Of a stretch of 64,000 bases of DNA, positions 1 through 12,487 are shown one piece after another; within the stretch, counting starts at the first letter, position 1; every line of letters starts with the position of its first letter. This DNA comes from Bryum argenteum (lineage: Eukaryota; Streptophyta; Bryopsida; Bryales; Bryaceae): contig CM073321.1 of the NCBI GenBank assembly GCA_037043015.1, positions 27,889,010 to 27,953,009 on the forward strand. Reading direction: 5' to 3'. The notes beneath the pieces were generated by a model that saw only the letters and a program-made list of their open reading frames with translations, was not told the DNA's origin and did not search any database. A program made the translations under genes and the position numbers.

Positions 1-454
1 TATGATCCTACGGGGTCTAGTGGAGTTGAAGTGAAGGGAGATAGCGATTATTAACACTCCTCTGATGTTGATGAGTAGTTGAATTTTGCTTTTTTATGTA
101 GTATAGGTTCATAGAACTTATCCTTATTATAGATATTCTAGTTATAGTTTTTTGTAGTACTTTATTGTTATACTCCAAATGCACTTGGAGTTTCTATTGT
201 CAACAAGACTATTTAATGTGTTGAAAAATTATATATATCTCTACATACTTGTCTCACATTGGTCTTGACTCTCAAGCATAGAGAAGAAATGCACATTAAA
301 CCAAAATAATTGCAACCCTCTACTTCAAAAATAATGCCCCATGAGTCAATGGTGTCATTTTCATCATTTTTAACCAACATCCACACAAACTAGAGAAAGC
401 CTCTCTTTATCTACCATGTTCTATTGAGTTCAAACTAAAGGTTCATCCGATTAA
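1..454. other. AT-rich sequence without a gene
   Basis: I see no coding stretch, repeat or RNA gene here. It is the 3' flank of the minus-strand RING/coiled-coil gene that ends near 455. Confidence 0.6.
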
Positions 455-3400
455 TTAGATTTGAGCTATACTACGAGTACGCAGTCTTTGGCTTGGATGG
501 GCAATTCTACCGCCCTCTTCATATTCCTCATCCACAGCTGCAATTTCGCGGCTCATCTCTACCTCCCAACTATTCTCGCCATCTTCACCATCTTGCCTCT
601 TCCGCTTTCTACTAGGATCTACTTGTTTGTTACGTAAGATTTCCATGGCCTTCTTGATTCGTGCAACGACATTGTGTACAATACCTTCGAAATCATCCAT
701 AAATATGAATGATCCTTCTTTTGGATATAAATACATGTCCTCCAAAACGAAATGGCGTCATCGATACGCTTATCAAACTTCTGCATCGCATCCCAATACG
801 AGACGTCCGCATCTTGAAAAGAATCTTCCGCTGTTAAAGTCCAGTATATCGCGGCTTCTTCCAATTTTGCAAGGACCAAAGCTCTTCTAATTGGAGTATG
901 ATTGTACTTCTTGTACTCGTCTCCTAAGCCGATTGAATCTGTTACTTTGTGCCACGAACCATCTTCTCCCTTTCCACTCTCTTCGGAGGAAATCGAAACA
1001 AACGGTTGTGTTTGATGCTCCAATGCCCTCCAAAATTACAACAAAACAACACTCGTTGCTCTTCATCTTTAATAATACTCGCCCTTATCTGTACTTCGTA
1101 ATCTTGTGTCATCCAAAATAAGGGATCTCTTTCCCTACCATATTAAATGCTTAGTTGGTGTTTTGATTTGGACGTACTTCACTCAAGTGCATTTCTCCAA
1201 TCACAATAGTGTAGAAATTTCTTTGGGAGTGATCCACTGGAAGATTCTATCGGTTGAACTTGTGCCCGGAGGGCATAAGATCTCGTATTCCCATCATCTC
1301 GTAGAATCTTGTGTTGAATGGAGAGCAACATACCAGACATACCAATTTTGTCATGGCATATCGGCATATGCAAGTAACATGAAAGTTATGGCCACATTGG
1401 CCCAACGTGTATGCTCCCTCTCGACCAAAATGATGTAGGCACACCGCACATTTGTACAAAAGTATTGCCGGAGGAGGGTTGCATGTGTTAATTAAAATGC
1501 AAGCTCACTCTTGTAGGTGCAATGCGAATCTGTTGTACGGCGCCCATCCTTCTTCTATCTCCAAAGTTCAATCAGTATCATTGTTTCTCTCCATCTTAGA
1601 GTAATTTGTATGCTCCATCATCTCTTCGGCATCACCCCAAAAAGTGACCTCTATAAGGTTATATTGCTGTTCGTACTGAGCTTATGAAACTTCTCCAATA
1701 AAGTATCTAGAACTTCACGTGAATCTTTTGATTTAGCTGCAATAGATTTGAGATCTCTTGTGTCTTCAAAACCAAGCTCTTCATGTCTTGAAGTTGATGA
1801 ACCCATTCCAACCATGGTAGTGTGCATTGTTGGAGTAGTGTAGAATCTACCGTTCTCAAGGTGTTCCGTAATGCCTCCAATTTCGCAACTGCATCATCTC
1901 TCTCCTTGTTCGTAGCCTCCAACTTCATTGACCATGCTTTTGCATCATCCTCCAAATTTGCAACCACATCATCTCTCTCCTTATTCGCAGCCTCCAACTT
2001 CATTGACCATGCTTTTGCATCATCCTCCAATTTCGCAACTGCAATATCCCTCTCCTTATTTGCAGTCTCAAACTTCATCGCCCGTGCTCGTGCATCTGCG
2101 AGTGCATTATCTCTCTCCTTATTTCCTATCTCCAACTTCAGCGCCCACGCTCTTTCATCATCGTTTATTTCCACAATTGTCTGTTCCTTATCTTCTTTAC
2201 CATCCTCTTCACCACCCGCGTCATGTTGTCAAAGAAAAAGATTCAATGAAGTCCCTTTAGTGTCCTTTTGTGATGCAACACAGTCTTCCGCTTCTTTTGA
2301 GTCTTTTGTACGAACCCAAGGTACACTGTGAAGTGCTTCTTCTATCTTCGCATCTAGGTCCAAAGAACGTTTGCCGTACCTCCGAAACTATTGCAATTCA
2401 TTCCTTAACTCTCCAATCAGTTTCTTCATACTTTTATATTCTGCCTATAGTTTCAGAATATACTCATTAACACGTTCAACATCCTTCATTAGAAGGTGAT
2501 ATCGATCTATGACAACCTCATAATTTATAGCACCATGTAGAACTCTAGGCATGATATTTGCAAAAGTATGACTCATTAACACTAAATCAGGAGCCATACT
2601 AGCAAGTGATTAGGACCCTATTTTCATATCGAAGGCTACACCACGCGTACGCAAAAACTGCTCCAAATTCTCCACCATTCCAAGATCGGGATCCGTCCCA
2701 ATGACATCTGCTACTAATTTGGTTTTCACAGGTTCACTTGGCCCGGCATCCTCTGATGTTGGTACCGGGATTATATGAGGTTCACCAACTACTTATGTAC
2801 CCTCAAGCCTATCAATTATTGTTGGTTCTAAGAGTGGAGCATCCATGGCAACCATGTTCCTTCTATCCTCCTTCAGTGTCATGGTTGTTGGAGGAGAATT
2901 CCTCACTGCCGTCTCATGAGTTTTCTTCCTCAAGTGCTGCAATAATGCCTTTGTAGAGTAGGATTATGGATCAAACATATCACAGATTTCCTTCTGATTT
3001 TTTCCAATTCAAAGAGGAAATGCACTACTCGCTGTGAATGTGCTCCACTTCACCTTATGCTTCAGTATTAGCTCAGCATACACCATGCACAAAAGCGTAT
3101 AGGAAAAGTAACCTTCGCTCTTGGGACGATCTCCAAACAATGCCACCCAAACTTCTTCAACACGATGAAGAAAGTGATCATCCTTGCAAGTTTGCAAGTT
3201 GCAAATAAGATTATTGGTATTAACTTTGTGATATTCCCTAGGCCAAAGTTTTCCAATGTGGTACATCTTCACATATTTCATGCAGGTCGCTAATCTCCAG
3301 TGTTCCTCCTTTTCTAGCTCCCAACCGCTCTCAGCTTTGATGGCCGCATTATCCAAGATCTCGTGATGCAACTCATGTCTTGCTCCTTTTGGTTTCACTC

Positions 3401-3530
3401 TCTTTGACGGTGTCTCATGTAAAACCAACTCCGTCTCCACCAATTCAGCCTTTGTGTTTTCTCTCGCAAGTGACCTCAAAGTCTCTTGAGAATCAACCTC
3501 CATCTTCTTGTTATCGGTCAAAATCGCCAT
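455..3530 (-). pseudogene. decayed coiled-coil and RING-H2 zinc-finger gene
   Basis: Minus-strand coding sequence runs in pieces from an ATG at 3530 to about 455. The N-terminal piece (3009-3530, 173 aa) is charged and holds a basic SKRVKPKG patch. Coding-like sequence with stops follows (about 2200-2960). Next comes a 155-aa coiled coil (1707-2174) built of four near repeats of about 23 residues around KxExxNKERDxAxAxLEDDAKAW. A RING-H2 finger lies at 1247-1459: C4, C7, C22, H24, H27, C30, C41, C44, with the signature QCGHNFHVTC, followed by FYEMMGIRDLMPSGHKFNR. Acidic and basic tails follow (619-1023; 455-745, with SRKRKRQDG as a possible nuclear signal). Frame changes and stops between the pieces suggest a decayed copy, although some gaps may be introns. 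RING-H2 domains usually act in E3 ubiquitin ligases; the role here is unknown. GC-rich DNA at 3664-3935 precedes the start. Confidence 0.55.
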
Positions 3531-3663
3531 GAAGAACGGGGATTATTTAAAATACCCCAAAAATCTCCCAAGTATGCAAGAATTTGATGAAGCAGTCGCA
3601 AGTATCGTGTAGAACGCCAACTTCTCCTCGCCAAGACAAATGCCACTAATGTGAAGCTAATGC

Positions 3664-3935
3664 TTACAATTGCAGCCCATTTGGGGTGGATAAACACGAG
3701 AAGAAGTGATGGGAACTGAGGGCCAAGGGCCCTTTATCCATCATAAATCCCAACAACCGGCCGCCCGAACTGGTCAGTCGATTCGGAAGGCCGACTCTAG
3801 TCGACCGATCTGGCCGACCGATGCCCACTGATCGATGTTGGCCAACCAATCTCGTGCTCCGTACAATGCTGACCTGCGAGTCTCGTGCCCCGACCTATGC
3901 TGGCCGCGCACCGATTGATGCTACGGACACTTTCT
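3664..3935. promoter_or_regulatory. GC-rich leader of the RING/coiled-coil gene
   Basis: A CpG-rich stretch with repeated GGCCGACC, CCGATC and TGATCGATG words stands out from the AT-rich surroundings just upstream of the minus-strand start at 3530. Similar islands lie ahead of most other genes in the window. No TATA box is obvious. Confidence 0.4.
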
Positions 3936-6480
3936 TTAATTTTTTATCTTTTTTCGCAAATCTTATAAATGAAATGGGATAAAATTTAATTGAAAAGTTT
4001 TTGAATCGTCAAGGATTTCTGTTATTAGATTCTCAATGATTATTACACAATGAAAATATAATCCTATATTAATTTCTGAAATGCTATATCTTCTTTGCTC
4101 ACAGATAGATCTTCACTTTAATTTTCGAGATCGAAACCATTTCAACCATACTCTATATAGTATAAATCTTGAAAAATTTGAAGATGTTTTATACATCAAG
4201 CATACATTTGAGTCCAAACGGTTTACTTCTTCTCTATTTCCTTTAGTAAATTATTTGGCAATTTTCATCATTCGAAGGCCATGCTTTCAACTAATAAGTT
4301 TCATTGAACATACTTTTTGGTACCAGGGTAACATTGAGATGAATTTGAATAACTTTGTAGTTGGAGATTCTATCATTGCATTAGCTTGTTAAAAGAATTA
4401 TCACTTTAATCTAAAAATGATGAAATTTTGTAAATTCTCTTAATATGTACTAATACATTATGATCTCGTAATCTATGAGGCGTCATGACTCAAACTTTGG
4501 GCCACATGACCCACAACAACTCTTTTACAAGATTGTACGGCTGAGATCAAATTGCGTATCCTCATTTTAATATAAGACCATTTTTTTGGAAATGTGCCAT
4601 TCGGCTAAAACTAGGCTGTGAGTTTGAGGAGTTTAGAATCTTAGATCCTATGTTGAATGTTGAAAATACTACCAATATATTTCTCGCAGTAAAAAGCAGA
4701 TTTCATTCCATGTCAATAACATCTTCAAACAAAAATGATAAATATAAAATAGATTTTTTTGCAAATAATAACTATGCAATGGCGAAAACTGCCATTATTA
4801 TCCATTAAAAATATAATTGAAAACTACACCATACGAACTAGAATCCATTAGTTTCCTTCCACACACAATTGAGTTTGCAAAGCTTTCCAACACTAAAACT
4901 AAAATTATAACTAAAATCTATTTCAAATCCTCAAGGCCCTAAACCCCAAACTCTTAACTCTAAACCCTAAACCCTAAACTCTAAACTCTAAATCCTAGAC
5001 CCTAATTTCTAAATTCTAAACCATAAACCCTAAATCCTATCCGCAAGTGATTTTATCCAAGAGATACTCCGCATGAAAAAGTGATGGCTCTTAAAAATAG
5101 TATATCTCCAAATGAATCAATTGAAGTATGTGTATAATCAATTTTTTTAACATAAAATCTTACCACTATAAGTTGATCATAAGTTGATGCCATTTGTTAA
5201 AAACTTATAGAGTGGGATATTTTCCTAAATTTATTTGTCTCCCTTTATATTTCTCTTTATTTATGATCGTGAAATAGAAAACAATAGGAACGTTTATCTA
5301 TTACCTTCGTAAAAGGTAAATTAATTTTTTTTCAAATCTATACAATAAGAAAAATGCTACAAATAAATATTTTTAAAAAAAATGTTAATTAAAGTACAAT
5401 TATTTATACTACATTTAAATATACTCCTATCTTAATTCAATGGTGTCAAACAAAAATAGTCAATAATAGAATGAGTTGTTTAAGCAAAGTGTTTTTAAAT
5501 ACTAAGTAATACTGAAATAGATACACAACGATGGAGTAATTTTGAAATGCACATCAAATAATATAGACCATAAAATGTGAACAAGTTAAGGCCTAAATAG
5601 GAAGTTTAAACATTGACTAATACGATAATACCAAAGTTATAAAACTGAATGCTAACACATGCTCACCTAGATTTGGTATGTACTTAGATCTCTCCAGTGA
5701 TAGAAATAACTATACTCTCATGAATGAATAGCTAAAATTCCTAGAACGTTCTATGAGAGGATTTAGGGCCACTTTACAGTTCACACTAGAGGTTAAGCCA
5801 TTGATAGGGCAAATACATGGCAAAATCCCGTTGTGAGTATGGACAAATTCTTGAAATTGGCCCGAACGGTTTACATGGGGCGTCAAGGCTGATATTATGA
5901 AATTATATTATAATGGGTGGGGGACAAGTTAGGACACGACCGACGCTCCAAAAGTTGGGAGTTACAAGAATGGAATGCCAATTCATGGCCTGGAGGCGTT
6001 TTCTTTATTCCAATTAAAAAATATTATTTTAATAATATAATTTAATGTGAACAAGTCAAAAGCATGGTATGTAGCTAATAATTAGAATTGGCCCAATGGC
6101 CTTGTTATTCCCTCTGGAAATCGGCCCCAAGGGCTTTACACATGGGGGAATTGGCTTGACTTTATTGATTTTTAAATGTCCAAGTGAAGCCAACTAGGCA
6201 TAAAAAGTCAAAATGTGAGTAAATTGGCATGGAGATTTGTTGGCCTTCACTCCCCTTGTAAAACGTCCCTTATTATAGAATTATTTAGAGTCCAAAGTAT
6301 CTTTGTCATAAAACATTCTCGTTTCTGACAAAGAGATCTTCTGGGCATTCCCATGTCCGAACATTCCCTGCCCTGATTTAGAGGCCATGCGGACCAGAGA
6401 CGGCTAAATATAGTAATTTTCAAATGCAAATGTACAATGTAGGGGAATAATAGAAGTTGTGCGAAGGGGGAGTTTTCGGG
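3936..6480. other. AT-rich intergenic sequence
   Basis: No supported gene. The short open frame near 4081-4392 has AT-driven composition and no recognisable motif. The stretch holds the telomere-like tract listed separately and otherwise unremarkable AT-rich DNA. Confidence 0.5.
4937..5038. repeat. interstitial telomere-like tract, (CCCTAAA)n, degenerate
   Basis: About 14 degenerate copies of CCCTAAA, the C-rich strand of the plant-type telomere repeat, with variants such as ACTCTAA and ATCCTAG. A counterpart in the opposite orientation lies at 62,615-62,706. Confidence 0.7.
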
Positions 6481-7100
6481 AGAGGCAAGAAGAGGAGGGG
6501 AAGGAAGCACGGGGGGCAACCGGCCAATAGTCTACCGGGGGCGCTGGAGCAGTTGCGTGAGGTACCAGTCGCCGGTCACCAGGCTGGTCACCAGTCGCCA
6601 GTCGCACTGATTGGTCGCCGATCGCTTTGATCGATCGGCTGGGCTGATGCGGCCTAGATCGACCGATCAGGTGGCCGCGATAGCCAATTGATCGTGCGGT
6701 CCCAATCGGTCGTACAATTCGACGAAAGCTGCTCGATCGATGAAGTGACCGCTGCTGTCCTGGATCCGGCGGACCGTGCTAGCTCGCCAATGGCATCTGA
6801 TTCCGCGGACGACATAAATAAGAGGAGAGGGCCCAGTCTCCCTCACCTAGGTGGACGGGCTGGACGTTGTGGCTTTTGTTAAAGCCTCATCGATTGCGTC
6901 CCTCTGGATCCTCTTGGGACACCCACGTCCATGTTGTACCACCTTGTTGCCGCTGAAAATGGCGCCCAAGTTTTCACAACCGAAGGGCGAGCCCGCAAAA
7001 TTGGATTGGGAAGCATAGAGTGACCCTAACTGCGTTGGAGAGAGGAGAGGGCGGAGATTTGGAATTGCACCATGAGAAAAAAGTACTTGAAGATGCATCA
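6480..7100. promoter_or_regulatory. GC-rich island without an assigned gene
   Basis: A CpG-rich patch with repeated CCAGTCGCC, GATCGATCGG and CGACCGATC words, similar in style to the leader at 3.7-3.9 kb. Short open frames cross it on both strands, but none has a motif I recognise. It may be the orphaned leader of a lost gene. Confidence 0.3.
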
Positions 7101-8186
7101 TATAATAAAGTTATGGCCGCTCCACGAAGCAGAGAGATATGGTCCTCGACGTGAAGGCCCAGTTAAGACTTGCAAAAGCCACCATTTGCGCACCGATATC
7201 ATGAAATCACAATTGCGGTTGGAATCAAGAATACGAGGCAAGAGCTGATGTTGTATTCTAACATGGCCATTGTTTGGGCATAAATAGTTTTTTACAAGGA
7301 TATTGACTGGACCACTGTGATAGGTTTACACGTGCATCTGTTGAATCGCAGCAACCAATTCATTCCAACGAACTGGATGGAACCAAGCGATTGCTATACA
7401 TGTTAATCACAACGTTACATTAATTTATTATGCTATTTGATTATTTCAAAGGATTTTATAGAGATTTCTTGTATTTTTACTATGAGTGCACATGGCGGTG
7501 ATAATTTCCTTTTTTTGGCTTTAAGCCTCTTTTCACGGTCCAACCTAACATATGCTAAGTTCATTAATTTACACAAAAACCGCCATAGTTAAAAAAAGTC
7601 ATTTTATGCTTGATTTGACTTTGGACAAACCATTAATAACGCAACTACGCAAGGTAGATATAATGAAGAAGTTTCATAGTTCATTATACATCCTCAGATG
7701 TTGGTCGTTAAAGTTTGAAGATATTTTTATTGAATGTATGCAGTTGGGTACATCTTTGGAATTGGGTACGTGTTGCGGTGATGAGATGTAAATTGTAGAC
7801 TCTTATGGCTTGAAAACTAATGACAAATTAACAACATACTTGTGAGAATTGTTAGATATGATTTTGTGCAATACAATAGGAAACCATGCATGTGTTTTAT
7901 AGAAATTATGGAAGAGAGATTTAGTAAGGAGGGAAAAACTAGATACTTTTAACTAATCAAACCGTAGGTTAATATATATAGCAAAATATCAGACAATGGA
8001 AAAGACATCATTCATTGCAAGGTATATAAAAACAAGAATGTACTTGAAGTGTGTACATATAAAAGGCATGTAATACATTTCACTCCAAAAAATTGGCTAC
8101 ATTTACATTAGGACTTCGATAAACAATCTAAGAAGCTAATAAAGTGGCAAGAACTACAACAAATGTGCAGTACTGATTTACTATTC
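7101..8186. other. intergenic sequence without a supported gene
   Basis: AT-rich DNA. A 79-aa open frame at 7552-7791 has no motif and is probably chance. Confidence 0.4.
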
Positions 8187-8498
8187 GTACTTGGTTTGAA
8201 AATGCTCATTGTGCACCGGCCAATAGTGTAATTCCATGAATCGGTTGACAACGTGGGACAACGTAAACCCTTTGTCTCCCACCATCTCCAAGTATGTGTC
8301 AAAAGTATTTGCAAAGTCTTGATTTGACCACCAGTCAGGCCCTATTGTATATTGCAAATTCTCGTAGGCCAAGGACATGGTCTTCTTGAGGATTTGCAAT
8401 GCAATGTGATTACCGTGCAAGCGGCGAGCACATTTGAATGAGCGGTGAGCAGATTTGAATGAGCGTTGAGCAGGTTTTTTTGGGAATATTCCTGCCAA
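8187..8498 (-). CDS. hypothetical protein or terminal exon
   Basis: Minus-strand open frame ending in a stop at about 8187. The last 75 or so residues (with DWWSNQDFANTFDTYLEM and VVNRFMELHYWPVHNEHF) have balanced, protein-like composition, rich in aromatic residues. The first 30 residues come from a local GAGCGGTGAGCAGATTTGAAT-type repeat and are probably leader rather than protein, so the true start may be an upstream exon. No family recognised. Confidence 0.35.
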
Positions 8499-9114
8499 AA
8501 GAGAATATTAACAAATTTTGATTGGAAAAGTCAGATGTTTTGGTACCCCTAAAACCGCTATAAAGTCGACAATGTACGACACTTTTGATCCTATGACCGT
8601 GGTGAATTAAATAAATACCATTATTTATCCTTGAAATGGTCTTAGAAACATGTGAAGAATAAAAGTGAAGCTAGGTTTAAGTCATCTAAAATGTAGAGTC
8701 TTGGGGTAGACATATCACATATTGTACGTGAGATATGTCCATCCTTGGCACGAGTGCACGTAGATTGCAAGATCATTACGTAGTAATAACAAAAACATCC
8801 AAAAATTGAAAACATCCAAAACTTAAAAACATCCAAAAATCGAGACAAGTTTGATTTGATGTGAACATGCTACGGTTTGGATTCGTGCAATGACTGAATC
8901 ACCTTCTACAAATATGTCACCATTATTCCAATAACCTCGTTTCTAGAAAATTATCAATAAAAAATTGTGATGGGTCAAATAATAGCCAGTAATGGTTAAA
9001 TTTGTCCACAAACGCCTCTAGGCTATACAATTCCAGCACGCAAGAGAGTGCCAGGCTTTGGTGCCACACAGCTGTCAGGTCATGTGCATCCCGTACATGA
9101 GTCAGGCCCAGCAT

Positions 9115-9570
9115 GTGGTCAGTCCCGGCATACCGTCCGCCTTGGCACGCGCCTTCTCGGCCAGTCTTAGCACATGCCGGACGCCATAAGAGTTTGGCAA
9201 TTTAGCAAGTGCCTCCACTGTTCCCCAATTCTCGACATTGCGACCGTCTGAAAACCCGGCAGTCTCGCACCTCTCCCCGACATCCGCAAAGTCCCGACAG
9301 TGGCTGTCAAAGGGGCCGCGCATCTACCGCCGGCACCCTCCAAATGAGCCCCGCAACAAGCCCTGGCACCTGCCGCCACTGAACGGGGGCCGGCAAAGTG
9401 CGGGGAGAACCCAAATGGGGCACCCCTGGCGGCGGCTTATCATCTGTTGCACTGGTGGACCCATTGCTTGCCCCGGCGAACCCCATGCTGGCCACGACTG
9501 GGACCGTCAGTGGGGCCGGCGCACAACGCGGTGGACCCAGCACGTGTTGGTGGAGCCGGCACACAATGCC
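9115..9570. promoter_or_regulatory. GC-rich leader upstream of the ADD gene
   Basis: A CpG-rich segment with repeated CCGGC, GGCACC and TGCCCC words lies just upstream of the plus-strand ADD-domain gene. Long overlapping open frames on both strands here follow from the composition and are not proposed as genes. Confidence 0.4.
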
Positions 9571-9750
9571 ATGGACCTAGCGCACTTGAAAATTGAAGAA
9601 ATCTTCGTGGGAGATCATTATCTTGTTCTGAAAAATAGATATTGTCAGACGAAGGAGTGGTTGAGAGATCATATTACATAAGTATATAGAGTGGCAACGG
9701 ATTGTTCATTTTTGTATGTTGTTGTTGCGAGAACGCTAGGATTCTTAAGT

Positions 9751-10334
9751 ATGGCTTCGGTCACTCTCAATGGTCCAACCTATGATTGTTCCGTCTGTGG
9801 AAATACCAGGTTTCAGATTTCCTTTACCAAGCAGCACCCGCGTCTCGCAGTTGGTCTTTGTTGTCAATGCGGTGCAGACTATGCAACGAAGAAGTGGACA
9901 AAGGTAGGAATGTTACAGATTGGAATGTGTTGTAGACGTCCTGCTGTCTGATGTTACAGTTTCCGTTCAAATCAATGAATGCTCACAACTGGTCTAATTC
10001 GTGTTCCACTTGTCTTCGGCAGAATGAGGCTCGGAAGGAAGAGTACTGCAGTTGGTGCTTCGACCATCACTACAATATGATCAGCTGTGGAACGTGCCCG
10101 AAGGTGTGGTGTACTAGTTGTATATCGAACAACAAAGGTGACGAGTACATACTAAAGATCCAACGCTCAGCAGATATTTGGAAGTGCTTCAATTGTGACA
10201 ACACCACGTACACCGAATTGACCAAGACATGGGAAGAGTTCCGTGACACAGCAAAGAACTACGACCCTCCACTATCACCATCTATTTGGGAAGATGCAGT
10301 AGAGGAATGTATTTACGATAACAGTATCCTTTAG
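9751..10334 (+). CDS. small ADD-domain (GATA-like plus PHD-like) zinc-finger protein
   Basis: Two exons are proposed, 9751-9903 and 9960-10334, with an AAG|GTAGGA donor and a GTTACAG acceptor in phase 0, giving about 175 aa. The intron would be only 56 nt, short for a plant. The N-terminal half has a GATA-like finger (C13, C16 and C37/C38, C40) with HP and GLCCQC spaced as in ADD domains. The second exon has CSTC, YCSWC, SCGTC, WCTSC and WKCFNC, the cysteine pattern of the ADD PHD part. ADD domains of DNMT3 and ATRX bind the unmodified N-terminus of histone H3; this protein has no catalytic domain and would be a stand-alone reader. It converges on the ParB/methyltransferase gene at 11.9-19.1 kb. 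The helical tail (TWEEFRDTAKNYDPP) is not recognised. An alternative is a divergent double PHD finger. Confidence 0.65.
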
Positions 10335-10399
10335 TGAGTACAATTTGGATGTAAATGTAGATGTGTGACGTATGTCAGTCAACATAAAATAGTATGGAT

Positions 10400-10401
<2 letters not shown>

Positions 10402-10461
<60 letters not shown>
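10402..10461. repeat. (TA)n microsatellite
   Basis: About 60 bp of uninterrupted TA dinucleotides just downstream of the ADD gene stop codon. Confidence 0.95.
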
Positions 10462-10464
<3 letters not shown>

Positions 10465-10910
10465 GTATAAGTGACTTGATATCAAAAGAGGCGCAACATT
10501 TTACTTTTAATGTGGAATGTTGTTTGAACGACAATATCAACTTAAAGCTCCCTATGATGTCGTACGTAATCTCTAGAAGAGCATCATGCGCATGGAACAC
10601 ATTGAACAATTCCTCCTAGGAGAAGTCGCTTGATCTCGTTGAAGCTAAGAGTCAGAGCATGGACAAACCGATGACTCTCTCGATCGAGACTACAAACAAC
10701 ACGGTAAATGTAGTACAGGTGCTTGCATTTAGCATAGGATCCACGCGACTTGAACTTGACGTACATGCTTGTAAAGCTAGGGCAAGTACACTCAAGAAAT
10801 GTACCAATGCTGACCTTGTATTTCTGAGCATTCTTCTAGGGACCCTTCTTGGAAATGAAATCAATGACGGCCCCGAGTCCCGGGCTTGGCACCAACATAA
10901 TCTGGGTTAG
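10462..10910. other. intergenic sequence without a supported gene
   Basis: Mixed composition. Short overlapping frames on both strands (10,584-10,910) have no motifs. I see nothing further. Confidence 0.4.
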
Positions 10911-11262
10911 CTAGACATCGAGTAGCATTGCCGATTCCCACTTGTTTAACTGCTCAGTCGCCACCCTCTTTGTAGCGTTGCGACGACAGGGACGAGAACT
11001 TCGTATGTTGAGGAACTTGTCGGGTTTCTCCGGTGCTGGAATACTTGCAATACTCGCGGCAATTGCCATGTCATCTCCAAACTGCCTCTCGCTCGGCATA
11101 GGTGGTCTCTGTTGCGGCTGGAATCCTGCCTCCTCCAAAGTCAAAATCTCGCGTGTCGCGAGGTTAGTTCCCTTTAACACCGGCCAGATACATGGAACCT
11201 TGGGCAAATCAGGGAACCACCTCCGCCGCTTCCCCGCTACGCACCCTGCGACACTATCTGCA
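10911..11262 (-). CDS. hypothetical exon, unknown protein
   Basis: A minus-strand open stretch starts after a good acceptor (TTTCTGTGCAG) and runs about 115 codons to a stop at 10,911. It reads through GKRRRWFPDLPKVPCIWP and PQQRPPMPSERQFGDDMA, with balanced composition and a basic patch (SSRPCRRNATKR). It may be the last exon of a gene whose leader is the GAGCGGT minisatellite at 11.4 kb, or a far 3' exon of the ParB/methyltransferase gene. No family recognised. Confidence 0.4.
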
Positions 11263-11390
11263 CAGAAATAGAAAAATTATGCATAATTCTTGTTCTTAGA
11301 GCGGACATGCTTCACGCCGTGGTATGCTGGAGCAGGATCACCATTTTGAAGCCCACGATTGCACTTTTGGTTGGGGGAATGCACGGGTGT

Positions 11391-11448
11391 GAGCGGAGAG
11401 CGGTGAGCGGTGAGCGGTGAGCGGTGAGCGGTGAGCGGTGAGCGGTGA
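11391..11448. repeat. GAGCGGT minisatellite
   Basis: About eight tandem copies of the 7-mer GAGCGGT with one variant (GAGCGGA), directly upstream, in the minus-strand sense, of the exon at 10.9-11.3 kb. Looser copies of the same word occur at 8430-8475. Confidence 0.9.
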
Positions 11449-11879
11449 TTGGCAGATTTTTTTTTTTTTTTCATGAAAGATTAAGACCCTATTACCACTC
11501 ATTGCAAGAAAAAAATTAAAAGTTAATAGCCCTATTACCATGGAATGGGTGGTTCTGAATTTTTGAAATGGTCACTTTTAGGCAAAAAAGTACCCAAAAC
11601 CGTGGATATAGGTCTTTTATCCATTTATTTTCATGGTATTGAGGTTATACAATATTTCATAAATTATCCACATTTGCAAGTTTAAATAAAAGTTTATTAA
11701 ATTATGGGTTGGCGTCATCATGTGTAACCAATTTAATTCAAATCATATACAAAATGTAAACCAAAATTTGGGATGGCCCTTTAGGTAATCAATAAGTTTA
11801 TTTTATCGATTTTAAGATTTAGAGAATAATTAGGGCTGACGTCATCAAATTCCTATTACACTTGTCAGAATTATTGGTC

Positions 11880-12353
11880 AATGCTGCGGATTATATAATC
11901 TGACCCCACGCACCGTGAACTTGGAGCCCTCTTGACCCCACAATGACAATTGTGCTCAAACGAAGTTCATATGTTCCGAGTGGAGGCTGGTCCCAGCACA
12001 TCGTTTCTAAAAAATCGATCTCGTCGATCAAACCGGCCAAATGTGCCCTTGTGAAACAGTTCGTCATGGTACACTTTTTATTTGTGTCAGTCGTAGCTTC
12101 CTCAAAAAGGATTCAATATCCTGATCATGTGGCCCAACGTTAGTGAATTCTCACTATCTAGAGATCCAGCAGCTGAGATTCCATTGATGGGATTCTCGGG
12201 GAACTCATTTAATTGCCGACCTTGTAATTCGTGGTTGCCTTCAAATACGATTCCAACTACGACTAGTTGATTGCTAGTTATAGTAGTTGTATGGCCACGA
12301 CTCACACTTGGATTGAGAGTTGGCTTGAATGTGCTTGAATTTTTTGAATACAA
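11880..12353 (-). CDS. possible further 3' exon(s) of the ParB/methyltransferase gene
   Basis: Coding-like minus-strand stretches follow the exon ending at about 12,488: one through SRGHTTTITSNQLVVVGIVF (12,102-12,353) and, in another frame, one through TRAHLAGLIDEIDFLETM (about 11,883-12,110). Composition is protein-like and no domain is recognised. They may be C-terminal exons of the upstream gene or a separate small gene. The frame change between them may be an intron or decay. Confidence 0.3.
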
Positions 12354-12487
12354 ATGACCGACTTATGAAAATATAAAACCGTATATATTAAAAAACACAT
12401 ATAGATAGTATATAAGTAATAGATCATGGAAAACTACAAATGTATGGCGCTACCATGTCCAGTACCTATCGGAAAACAAATCACACA

